Source: Terribacillus halophilus
Lineage (GTDB): Bacteria > Bacillota > Bacilli > Bacillales > Amphibacillaceae
Assembly (NCBI RefSeq): GCF_900101385.1
Contig: NZ_FMZB01000011.1
Coordinates: 1 to 64,000, forward strand
Length of the DNA stretch: 64,000 bases
Direction: 5' to 3'
Positions 1 through 6,800 of the stretch are shown piece after piece. The stretch's first letter is position 1. Every line of letters starts with the position of its first letter. The translations under genes were made by a program, and so were the position numbers. The notes under the pieces were generated by a model. It did not search any database. It had not been told where the DNA came from and worked only from the letters and a program-made list of their open reading frames with translations.

Positions 1-12
1 TCAAACGAAACT

Positions 13-89
13 AAACAACCAATCACCGATACAATATCGGCAATTGGCTGTTTGAAGGTGTTTTGATCCCTGTCTCAATAACAGGGGTC
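13..89. other. two stacked hairpins at the left edge
   Basis: Arms at 13-31 and 35-53 form a 19-bp inverted repeat with three mismatches that become G-U pairs only in a minus-strand RNA. This suggests a minus-oriented terminator followed by a T-rich run toward position 1. A second hairpin has arms 65-73 and 81-89 around a 7-nt loop. No gene is visible between position 1 and the first CDS, and the genes these hairpins serve lie outside the window or have been lost. Confidence 0.35.
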
Positions 90-242
90 AGTCCCAATAT
101 TCGACAGCTTTTTTTGTTGATTGATCATGTAAACTAAAAGAGTAACGTGAGTTTAAAAAGGAGATGGAGGATACTTATCGAAAGTAATGTGGAAACGGTC
201 TATTTTCTTTCACTTAGCTTGATATTTTTAGTGCCTGGGAGG

Positions 243-677
243 ATGACTAATTTGCCATATGAACTTAAAACAAAAGAAACAGACAATAGTGTGACACAGT
301 TTATTGAAGCGGTTGAAAATCCAAAAAAACGAGAAGATGCTTATAAGTTGCTGGACATTTTTACAGAGGTAACGGGCTATGAAGCGAAAATGTGGGGTAC
401 GAGTATTATCGGATTTGGTTCTTATCATTACCGTTATAGAAGCGGACATGAAGGAGATGCTCCGCTTGTGGGATTCTCTCCAAGAAAAGCCAATATCAGT
501 CTTTATCTAGCTCCAGGTGAACCGGGGAGAGAAGTGCTGTTACAGAAATTTGGGAAGCACAAGACTGGAAAAGCATGTGTGTATATAAACAAAATCGCAA
601 ATATTGACGTAGTTGTCCTGAAACAATTGATTCGGGATTCTGTTGTTTTTCTTAGAAAGATGTATCCTGAATCTTAG
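243..677 (+). CDS. DUF1801 domain protein (YdhG-like)
   Basis: The 144-residue product matches the DUF1801 family as I remember it: a conserved TGYEAKMWG segment, then GFGSYHYRYRSGHEGD and PLVGFSPRK. The biochemical role of the family is not established. The reading frame is open back to a GTG at 147, but family similarity only begins near residue 33 of that longer form, so I place the start at ATG 243. A GGGAGG lies immediately upstream at 237-242, which is too close for that ATG and better spaced for an in-frame TTG at 252, so the exact start is uncertain. The gene is monocistronic and ends just before a terminator at 692-724. Confidence 0.75.
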   Translation: MTNLPYELKTKETDNSVTQFIEAVENPKKREDAYKLLDIFTEVTGYEAKMWGTSIIGFGSYHYRYRSGHEGDAPLVGFSPRKANISLYLAPGEPGREVLLQKFGKHKTGKACVYINKIANIDVVVLKQLIRDSVVFLRKMYPES

Positions 678-691
678 AAAAGCAAGCACGG

Positions 692-724
692 AAAAAAGCT
701 GCCCAAAACTGGACAGCTTTTTTT
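692..724 (+). terminator. intrinsic terminator after the DUF1801 gene
   Basis: Arms AAAAAAGCTGCCC and GGACAGCTTTTTT flank a 6-nt loop, with one mismatch and a T-run. The flanking A- and T-runs would let it work in both directions. Confidence 0.75.
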
Positions 725-798
725 CGTTGAAATAGAGTGATGTTCTTTTAATATATTCATCAATCCTCAAAAAGTAATAAATACCCATAAAATTTTTG

Positions 799-827
799 TT
801 GATATAGGAATGCAAATCCTGTATTCT
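799..827 (+). promoter_or_regulatory. sigma-A promoter of the SAM-riboswitch transcript
   Basis: TTGATA (799-804), a 17-nt spacer and TATTCT (822-827) lie about 33 nt upstream of the riboswitch P1 stem. This is the right place to start the leader RNA near 834. Confidence 0.6.
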
Positions 828-859
828 CTAATTTATTGCGACAAAAAAATAGGATTTTT

Positions 860-970
860 CTTCTTATTAAGAGAGATGGAGGGACTGGCCCGATGAGATC
901 TCGGCAGCGGAACTTAGTGATTAAGTTGCTGTGCCAAATCCAGCAAGCCGATGCTTGGTAGATAAGAGGA
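860..970 (+). promoter_or_regulatory. SAM-I riboswitch (S-box)
   Basis: The aptamer signature is readable: AGAGAGATGGAGGGACTGGC, then CCGATGAGATCTCGGCAGC, an internal AACTTAGTGATTAAGTT hairpin, GTGCCAAATCCAGC, and the closing GATGCTTGGTAGATAAGAGG. P1 pairs CTTCTTAT (860-867) with ATAAGAGG (962-969). The AAGAGG of P1 is also complementary to CCTCTT in the downstream terminator arm (990-995), so the antiterminator can be drawn directly. S-adenosylmethionine binding should stabilise P1, free the terminator and switch the downstream gene off. Confidence 0.93.
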
Positions 971-985
971 GTGTTTTATAATTAT

Positions 986-1022
986 AAGGCCTCTTCTTGT
1001 TCGTCAAGATGAGGTCTTTTTT
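986..1022 (+). terminator. SAM-riboswitch expression-platform terminator
   Basis: Arms AAGGCCTCTTCTTG (986-999) and CAAGATGAGGTCTT (1005-1018) flank a short loop and run into a T-tract. It is mutually exclusive with pairing to the P1 3' strand. Confidence 0.85.
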
Positions 1023-1073
1023 ATGCGGAAAAACCAACAAAAGACTTGTCGCATTTATTTTGGAGGTGGAAGA

Positions 1074-2354
1074 ATGAAGAAAGGAAATCCATGGGCGCTG
1101 ATCCCATTTGTTGTTTTTTTAATTTTGTTTATTGGTTCAGGGGTCATTACAGGTGATTTTTACGCGTTTCCTGTGATAGTAGCGATTATCATTGCAGGTG
1201 CTGTGGCTTTGGCAATGAATCGAAAAGAAACGTTTGCGCGAAAGGTTGATATTTTTTGCCAAGGTGCAGGAAACTTGAATGTCATGCTAATGGTCGTTAT
1301 TTTTCTTTTGGCTGGAGCTTTTTCAGGAGTGACAAAAGGCATGGGTGCTGTAGACTCTACTGTTAACTTTGCGTTATCATTTGTGCCGCAAAACCTTCTT
1401 GTCATGGGCTTGTTTGTCATCGCCTGCTTTATCTCCCTGGCAATGGGCACATCAGTAGGTACGATTGTTGCACTGGCACCAATTGGAGTCGGGATAAGCG
1501 AACATACCGATCTTTCTATGGCTCTTGTAATGGCTGCAATCATTGGTGGCTCCATGTTTGGTGATAATTTATCCTTTATCTCAGATACGACCATTACTGC
1601 CGTTCGATCACAAGGTGTTCGAATGAAGGATAAGTTTAAGGTGAACTTTTGGATTGTCCTGCCGGCAGCTATTGTAACAAGTATCATCTTAGGTATTATC
1701 ACCATGGGTGAAACGGCACAAGTGGAGCATGTAAGCTATAGTTGGATAAAAATACTTCCTTACATTTTGGTTATTGTTTTTGCTTTAGCTGGAATGAATG
1801 TTTTTCTTGTTCTGGCGTCAGGTATTGTTCTTGCTGGGGCTGTTGGTTTAGTGGATGGCAGTTATCATGTGATGGACCTTTTCCAAAAGATGGGCGAAGG
1901 AATGGCAGGAATGTATGAAATCGCCTTTCTTGCAATATTGATAGCAGGAATGGTCGAGGTTATTAAATATAATGGCGGAATTGACTATCTGCTTTACCTT
2001 TCCACACGAAGGATTAAATCGAAAAAGGGTGCTGAATTCAGCATTGCCGGCCTAGTTGGAATCACAGATTTATCGACGGCCAATAATACAATTTCTATAT
2101 TGATTACAGGTCCGCTAGCTAAAAATATTGCGGATCAGTATGGGATTGAACGGCGGAAAACTGCAAGTATATTAGATATTTTCTCCTGCGCGATTCAAGG
2201 CCTTTTGCCATATGGAGGTCAAATACTGGCGGCTGCCAGCGTAGCTGGAATATCACCAGTCAGCATTTTGCAATACTCTTTCTATCCAGTACTCATTGTA
2301 GTCTGCGGAATCATCGCTATCCTGATCGGATACCCAAAAAAGAATAATGCCTGA
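1074..2354 (+). CDS. metT: NhaC-family transporter, probable methionine importer MetT
   Basis: This 426-residue polytopic membrane protein of the NhaC Na+/H+ antiporter superfamily has about 10-12 hydrophobic segments. Family-like motifs include SLAMGTSVGT and GGSMFGDNLSFISDTT. The ATG at 1074 has a GGAGGTGG ribosome-binding site; the 17 extra upstream codons in the open frame belong to the terminator and leader. A SAM-I riboswitch directly upstream means expression rises when SAM is low. NhaC-family genes under S-box control were named MetT in comparative-genomics work as likely methionine transporters, so I infer sodium-coupled methionine uptake rather than pH homeostasis. The gene is single and has its own terminator. 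Confidence 0.8.
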   Translation: MKKGNPWALIPFVVFLILFIGSGVITGDFYAFPVIVAIIIAGAVALAMNRKETFARKVDIFCQGAGNLNVMLMVVIFLLAGAFSGVTKGMGAVDSTVNFALSFVPQNLLVMGLFVIACFISLAMGTSVGTIVALAPIGVGISEHTDLSMALVMAAIIGGSMFGDNLSFISDTTITAVRSQGVRMKDKFKVNFWIVLPAAIVTSIILGIITMGETAQVEHVSYSWIKILPYILVIVFALAGMNVFLVLASGIVLAGAVGLVDGSYHVMDLFQKMGEGMAGMYEIAFLAILIAGMVEVIKYNGGIDYLLYLSTRRIKSKKGAEFSIAGLVGITDLSTANNTISILITGPLAKNIADQYGIERRKTASILDIFSCAIQGLLPYGGQILAAASVAGISPVSILQYSFYPVLIVVCGIIAILIGYPKKNNA

Positions 2355-2360
2355 AAAAAT

Positions 2361-2393
2361 GAACTGCACAGACTTGTTACTGTGCAGTTTTTC
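2361..2393 (+). terminator. terminator after metT
   Basis: A perfect 9-bp stem, ACTGCACAG / CTGTGCAGT, with an 8-nt loop is followed by a T-run. Confidence 0.85.
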
Positions 2394-2678
2394 AGTGAAT
2401 TGAATTTTAGATCCACAGATAAAGATAGGTTTCAATCTCTATTCTGATTGGATCAGGACAATAATCGAAGAAGGAGAGAGGGCGTTATATGTTGTGTTCT
2501 ATGTAACGCCCTTCATTATTAATCACCCCTTGGAAAGAGATTTTATTAACCATAATATACTTATGTAAACAATCTTTGTCGATTTTTTCTCAAAATTATG
2601 TCTTTCATCTAGCCAGCAGGAGAAACTCTATGATACTATTTTACCTATGTAAAGAAAAAGCGTAATGGAGAGAGACAC
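2394..2678 (+). promoter_or_regulatory. leader region of lysC with a strong hairpin
   Basis: This 285-base stretch has no gene of normal size. It holds AAGGAGAG (2471-2478), then a five-codon ORF (ATG 2489 to TAA 2506) lying inside an 11-bp hairpin (GGGCGTTATAT 2480-2490 / ATGTAACGCCC 2501-2511) followed by a weak T-rich run. No lysine riboswitch or T-box consensus is visible. A TATGATACT element near 2629 could be a -10, but I cannot see a convincing -35. The hairpin may be a second metT terminator or an attenuator for lysC. Confidence 0.4.
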
Positions 2679-4028
2679 ATGAAGGTAGCAAAATTTGGTG
2701 GTAGTTCAGTAGCAAGTGCGGAGCAGCTCCGCAAAGTAGCGCAAATCGTGAAAGAAGATCAGGAGCGGAAGTTCATCGTTGTTTCTGCACCAGGTAAGCG
2801 GGATAAGGCAGATACTAAGGTGACGGATTTACTGATTGCCATTGGTGAGGCGCATAACAAAGGGGAAGACGTCAGTTCACAGTTAGAAAAAGTCCTGTCG
2901 CGTTTTTGTTCCATCGTCGAGGAATTAGGGCTGGATAATATTCTTATTGAGCAGATAGCAGACCATCTGAATGGTATCCTGGCTGATTCGATTCCTGCTG
3001 TGAATAAGATGGATGCATTGAAGGCGACTGGGGAAGATTCTCTTGCCAAGGTATTCAGTGCATATCTCAATAAATTAGGTGTGCAAGCGGCCTATGTGAA
3101 TCCTCAAGAAGCAGGTTTGCTTGTGAGAGAAGAATTAGGCGGTGCACGCATTTTGGATGAGAGCTTCGAGCTTTTATACAAACTTCGCGACCGTGAGGGT
3201 GTGCTGGTCATTCCTGGTTTCTTCGGTTATACGAAGGAAGGGAAGCTTGCGACATTCCCAAGGGGTGGTTCGGATATTACTGGCTCCATCGTAAGCGCAG
3301 GCGTCAAAGCTTCATTGTATGAAAACTTCACCGATGTAGATAGCGTGTACAGTGTGAACCCGAATATCGTTGATCATCCAAAGGAAATCAATACATTGAC
3401 TTACCGTGAAATGCGGGAATTGTCTTATGCAGGTTTTTCGGTCTTCCATGATGAAGCACTGATTCCAGCGTTCCAGGCGAAAATACCTGTGTGCGTGAAA
3501 AACACAAACAATCCTTCCGCACCGGGAACGATGATTGTTGCAAAAAGGGAAGTATCAGGTAATCCTGTCATTGGCATTGCAAGTGATACTGGCTTCCTGA
3601 GCATCTATATCAGCAAATACTTGATGAACCGGGAGCTTGGTTTCGGCCGGAAGTTATTGCAGATACTCGAGGAGGAAAACATTTCCTTCGAGCATGCACC
3701 TTCGGGTATCGATGATATGAGTGTCATCCTCAGGGAAAGTCAGCTGCCGCCGGTTAAAGAAGCGGTGGTCGTCCACCGTCTCAAAGAGGAACTGAATGCC
3801 GATCAGGTGTCCATCGACCGTGATCTTGCGATGATTATGATTGTCGGGGAAGGGATGATCGAAACAATCGGTGTCTCCAGTACAGCGACAAAGGCATTTA
3901 CCGATGCGAATGTGAACATCGAAATGATCAACCAAGGCTCCTCTGAAGTATCCTTGATGTTTGGTGTCAAAGCCGATCAGATCAATGAAGCTGTACAATC
4001 ATTGTATAAAGCCTTTTTCCAAAAATAA
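2679..4028 (+). CDS. lysC: aspartokinase III
   Basis: This 449-residue aspartate kinase phosphorylates L-aspartate with ATP, the first step toward lysine, diaminopimelate, threonine and methionine. The N-terminus KFGGSSVAS is the amino-acid-kinase signature, FPRGGSDITGS is the substrate loop, and the C-terminal third carries two ACT domains (SSTATKAFTDANVNIEMI is typical). The length and single-polypeptide form match the monofunctional B. subtilis YclM/ThrD type rather than DapG or LysC with an internal beta start. ATG 2679 has a GGAGAGAG ribosome-binding site. It ends at the shared terminator 4029-4068, convergent with the exonuclease gene. Confidence 0.9.
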   Translation: MKVAKFGGSSVASAEQLRKVAQIVKEDQERKFIVVSAPGKRDKADTKVTDLLIAIGEAHNKGEDVSSQLEKVLSRFCSIVEELGLDNILIEQIADHLNGILADSIPAVNKMDALKATGEDSLAKVFSAYLNKLGVQAAYVNPQEAGLLVREELGGARILDESFELLYKLRDREGVLVIPGFFGYTKEGKLATFPRGGSDITGSIVSAGVKASLYENFTDVDSVYSVNPNIVDHPKEINTLTYREMRELSYAGFSVFHDEALIPAFQAKIPVCVKNTNNPSAPGTMIVAKREVSGNPVIGIASDTGFLSIYISKYLMNRELGFGRKLLQILEEENISFEHAPSGIDDMSVILRESQLPPVKEAVVVHRLKEELNADQVSIDRDLAMIMIVGEGMIETIGVSSTATKAFTDANVNIEMINQGSSEVSLMFGVKADQINEAVQSLYKAFFQK

Positions 4029-4068
4029 AAAATCCGGACAGCGTCTATAATAGCGTTGTCCGGATTTT
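4029..4068. terminator. bidirectional terminator overlapping the exonuclease gene end
   Basis: A perfect 12-bp stem, AAAATCCGGACA (4029-4040) / TGTCCGGATTTT (4057-4068), serves lysC on the plus strand. The last seven codons and the TAG stop (4045-4047) of the minus-strand exonuclease gene lie within the arm and loop. Confidence 0.9.
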
Positions 4069-4794
4069 CTTTTTAATTTTACTCAGCGGAAGCTGAAGCC
4101 CTGCATAATCGTTGATACCTCTCTCAGAAGCCAGCTTCAGTAAGTAAACGAATACTTCGGCTGTCATTTTCGCATCCGTCAGTGCATGATGACGAACGAG
4201 CTGCTGGATTTGGAAGCGGCTGATTAAGCTGTCCAGGCGACTTTGCCTTCTTTTGAAAAACATCCTCGCCATGATTTGGGAATCAAGCGTGTAACATGAC
4301 AATGGCGGCAGTTTATACAACTTCAGCATCGTCTGGATGAACCGGATATCGAAGGAAGCTGGATGGGCGACAAGAATGGTATCTTTACTGTAATCCAGGA
4401 AACGTTCCATCACTTCCGGGAAAGACGGCGATGCTTCTAGCTTGTCAGGATCCAGTTTGGTAAGTTTGATGATTTTCTTCGGCGTCTTCAGCATCGGCTT
4501 TGCCATTTCATAGAACGCATTATTTGACTGAATGACATTTCCCCTCAGGCGAACAGCTCCGATTGAGATGACTTCATGTCCCAAGTCAGGAAATATCCCG
4601 GTCGTTTCCAAATCGAAGACAGTAAAAATTTGTTCCTCAAAAGGGACTTTCCGAAGAGAAGGGGGCGGTCGATAATCAGTGAGCTTTTCATGCAGCCGTT
4701 GATGGGTGGGCGTATTGATATGTGCTTTACTTTTTATATGCTGTGTAATCTTTCCATAGAGTATATAACGGAATAGCGGAAAATCGATCATCAT
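4045..4794 (-). CDS. DnaQ-family 3'-5' exonuclease
   Basis: This 249-residue protein has a DEDDh exonuclease domain at about residues 50-235: Exo I with VFDLETTG (catalytic Asp and Glu), Exo II around VAHPASFDIRF, and Exo III with HHALTDAKMTAEV (catalytic His and Asp). It resembles the Pol III epsilon proofreading domain but also stand-alone exonucleases of unknown substrate; about 45 N-terminal residues precede the domain. ATG at 4794 overlaps the TGA of the upstream DUF294 gene (ATGA), so the two are translationally coupled. This pairing recurs in other bacteria, suggesting a joint function. Its 3' end is encoded inside the terminator hairpin. Confidence 0.85.
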   Translation of the reverse strand: MMIDFPLFRYILYGKITQHIKSKAHINTPTHQRLHEKLTDYRPPPSLRKVPFEEQIFTVFDLETTGIFPDLGHEVISIGAVRLRGNVIQSNNAFYEMAKPMLKTPKKIIKLTKLDPDKLEASPSFPEVMERFLDYSKDTILVAHPASFDIRFIQTMLKLYKLPPLSCYTLDSQIMARMFFKRRQSRLDSLISRFQIQQLVRHHALTDAKMTAEVFVYLLKLASERGINDYAGLQLPLSKIKKKIRTTLL

Positions 4795-6704
4795 CCGTTC
4801 ACCTTATTTCTATTAAGTCTCAATTCAAGTCCTTGCTGCATTCCTTTGGCAGCAGCAAGGGCATTTTTAAGCGTTTGCTTCTCTGACTTGTTCAGTTTTT
4901 TGAATGAAATCTGTGTAGAAAGCGGTTGGCCTGCCTCCAGCTGCTGCAAGTTCAGCTTTAAACGGAAAATGAGTAATTCATGAAGTGCCTGTGCAGCCAT
5001 GTCTGTGTCATTTTTGGACATATGATCATTCGATGTCAGGTTATGAAGCCGACGGATCGTATGGACATCTTCTATACCATAACCGACAGCATAAACGCGT
5101 ACAGCGTTGACAATCTGCATCATGGCAGATTGTTTCAAATTCAAGTATCTTTCTTTCGAACTGGTGGAAACACGCCCGAATGCTTGCAAAGGAACGCGGA
5201 TTTGCAATGTATCATGTATCAGCATCGGTTGTAGTCTAGCGGCATGCTGCATGCTATGTGTCAATTTCCGGCGAAGTTTAAATGCCAGATCGAAATCACC
5301 GTATACTGGCCGGAAATCAATGAAAATCGTAAAATCCCGTACTTCCTGGGCATCCAGATTTCGCAGCCAATCATCGATCATATCCGACCATTGTGACAAG
5401 GAATGCCGCCATTTCTTTTCCTTGGCCATGATTCCACCGCTGCATAGAGGGAAGCCACAGGCATCCAGCATGTGGTTGATTTTTGCTGTCAATCTTTCGA
5501 AATAACTTTCTATTTCGTCTTTGTGCTTCAATTCATCATAATCAGCAAGAATGATCCCGTTGTCTTGGTCGGTGCTGAACCCTTGTTCTTTCCGGCCTTC
5601 ACTGCCCATTACGATAAAGCAGTAGTTTATTTTCGGGCGGCCATAGCCTTCTGATACCATTTCCCTTTCAGCGAGCTCGATAACCTGACGGTGCAATCGA
5701 TCATTATAACTGGAAATCAGTTCGGCAATGTCATAGCCATACATGCGTTCGTCCACGAGTTGTTGAATGAACAGCTGGAATTGCTTATTGTTCATAGGGC
5801 TTAGGCTGGCCAATGTTTCGATTGAATCAGCGTTGGCAACCCTGTATGTGAGCTCGAAATAAACACTGTTCGAAACGTTCAGGAAAGAGGACTGACGAAT
5901 AAATCCGACTGCCCGATTTCGGTGCAGCACTGGTATAGCGGCTGCGGGATGATGTTTCAAATACGATAGAGCATCATAAATGAAATCGTGTTCCTGCACA
6001 AAGTAATAGTCTTTGTTCATGATCTGTCCCGCTGGCGCATCCATTCTGCCATTTTTCAAGGCGTCGAATATTTGCCGATATCCGATCATTCCTTCGATAT
6101 CCTGTTTGTTCCTGCTTACGGCAATTCCTTCCATTTCAGCGTTTTGGAGCAGTTCTGCCGCTGCATAGACTGTTTCTTCTGGATGTATGAAAACAGGGCG
6201 CTCCATGAAGCTGGACACCCTTTTCTTGTAAAGGGCAGGTTCCGTTTGGTCAGACAGATCGCTTGTTTTGTACTTTACTTCCTCATACAAGCTTTTCATC
6301 AATTGACTGACTCTCTCGAAAATTGCATGAGAAAAGTGGGCGTTCTGCTGCATTGCCTGCTGGAAACTTGCCTTTGGGAAAGCGATCGATTTCGTATTTT
6401 CAGCTGCTTGTACTGCAATTTGCATTTCTTCTTGAGCCAATACTGTTAAAAGCCCGGCTAAATCACCTGGATAATCATATCGGACGGCAACTTGTTTTCC
6501 GTTAGCTTGATAAATGAAATTTTTTGCAACACCTGCTACAAAATAATGCACGCTAGTATGAGCGGCGTCTTCGTTTGCAGTAATGATATATTCATTTATT
6601 TGGAATTCCTTAATTTCTGCCTGGTCAAATAAAGCAATTCTTTCTTTGACCTCTAAAAGGGAAAATGGCAGGGTCTTAGCGTATAATACAGCTAGTTCTT
6701 TCAA
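4791..6704 (-). CDS. cNMP-binding/CBS/DUF294 nucleotidyltransferase-like protein
   Basis: This 637-residue cytosolic regulatory protein has a cyclic-nucleotide-binding-like beta roll (about 10-125), a pair of CBS domains (about 160-285), a DUF294 nucleotidyltransferase-like domain with GSEGRKEQGFSTDQDNG (about 370-386, the GlnD-like GSxxRxE...DxD motif), and a DUF294 C-terminal domain. In GlnD this fold transfers UMP to a protein; the substrate here is unknown. CBS pairs usually sense adenosine nucleotides. The start is TTG at 6704 with AAGGAGTG eight bases away. It is the first gene of a two-gene operon with the DnaQ-like exonuclease and is divergent from bkdR, sharing about 95 bases of upstream DNA. 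Confidence 0.85.
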   Translation of the reverse strand: MKELAVLYAKTLPFSLLEVKERIALFDQAEIKEFQINEYIITANEDAAHTSVHYFVAGVAKNFIYQANGKQVAVRYDYPGDLAGLLTVLAQEEMQIAVQAAENTKSIAFPKASFQQAMQQNAHFSHAIFERVSQLMKSLYEEVKYKTSDLSDQTEPALYKKRVSSFMERPVFIHPEETVYAAAELLQNAEMEGIAVSRNKQDIEGMIGYRQIFDALKNGRMDAPAGQIMNKDYYFVQEHDFIYDALSYLKHHPAAAIPVLHRNRAVGFIRQSSFLNVSNSVYFELTYRVANADSIETLASLSPMNNKQFQLFIQQLVDERMYGYDIAELISSYNDRLHRQVIELAEREMVSEGYGRPKINYCFIVMGSEGRKEQGFSTDQDNGIILADYDELKHKDEIESYFERLTAKINHMLDACGFPLCSGGIMAKEKKWRHSLSQWSDMIDDWLRNLDAQEVRDFTIFIDFRPVYGDFDLAFKLRRKLTHSMQHAARLQPMLIHDTLQIRVPLQAFGRVSTSSKERYLNLKQSAMMQIVNAVRVYAVGYGIEDVHTIRRLHNLTSNDHMSKNDTDMAAQALHELLIFRLKLNLQQLEAGQPLSTQISFKKLNKSEKQTLKNALAAAKGMQQGLELRLNRNKVNG

Positions 6705-6740
6705 GTTAAAGTCACTCCTTGCATGTCAAAAATCTTATTA

Positions 6741-6769
6741 TTGCTAATTTCTGCAGGGTAGTATACGCT
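6741..6769 (+). promoter_or_regulatory. weak candidate sigma-A promoter for the bkd operon
   Basis: TTGCTA (6741-6746), a 17-nt spacer and TACGCT (6764-6769) are the best -35/-10 pair upstream of bkdR, but both hexamers are poor. I see no GG-N10-GC sigma-54 element in this region. Confidence 0.3.
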
Positions 6770-6776
6770 ATATATG

Positions 6777-6790
6777 TGCAAAACTTTGCA
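6777..6790. promoter_or_regulatory. 14-bp palindrome in the bkdR leader, candidate operator
   Basis: TGCAAA and TTTGCA arms flank two bases, placed between the likely transcription start and the bkdR start codon. The arms resemble those of the TyrR box (TGTAAA-N6-TTTACA) but with a shorter spacer. It could be an autoregulatory site for BkdR or for another factor. Confidence 0.4.
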
Positions 6791-6800
6791 GGATGTGATC

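Noticed and set aside
147-242. N-terminal extension of the DUF1801 protein from GTG 147
   Set aside because: The 32 extra residues do not resemble the family, and GTG 147 has no well-spaced ribosome site.
2394-2678. Lysine riboswitch or T-box upstream of lysC
   Set aside because: None of the conserved aptamer blocks and no TGGNACCGCG motif are present on the plus strand.
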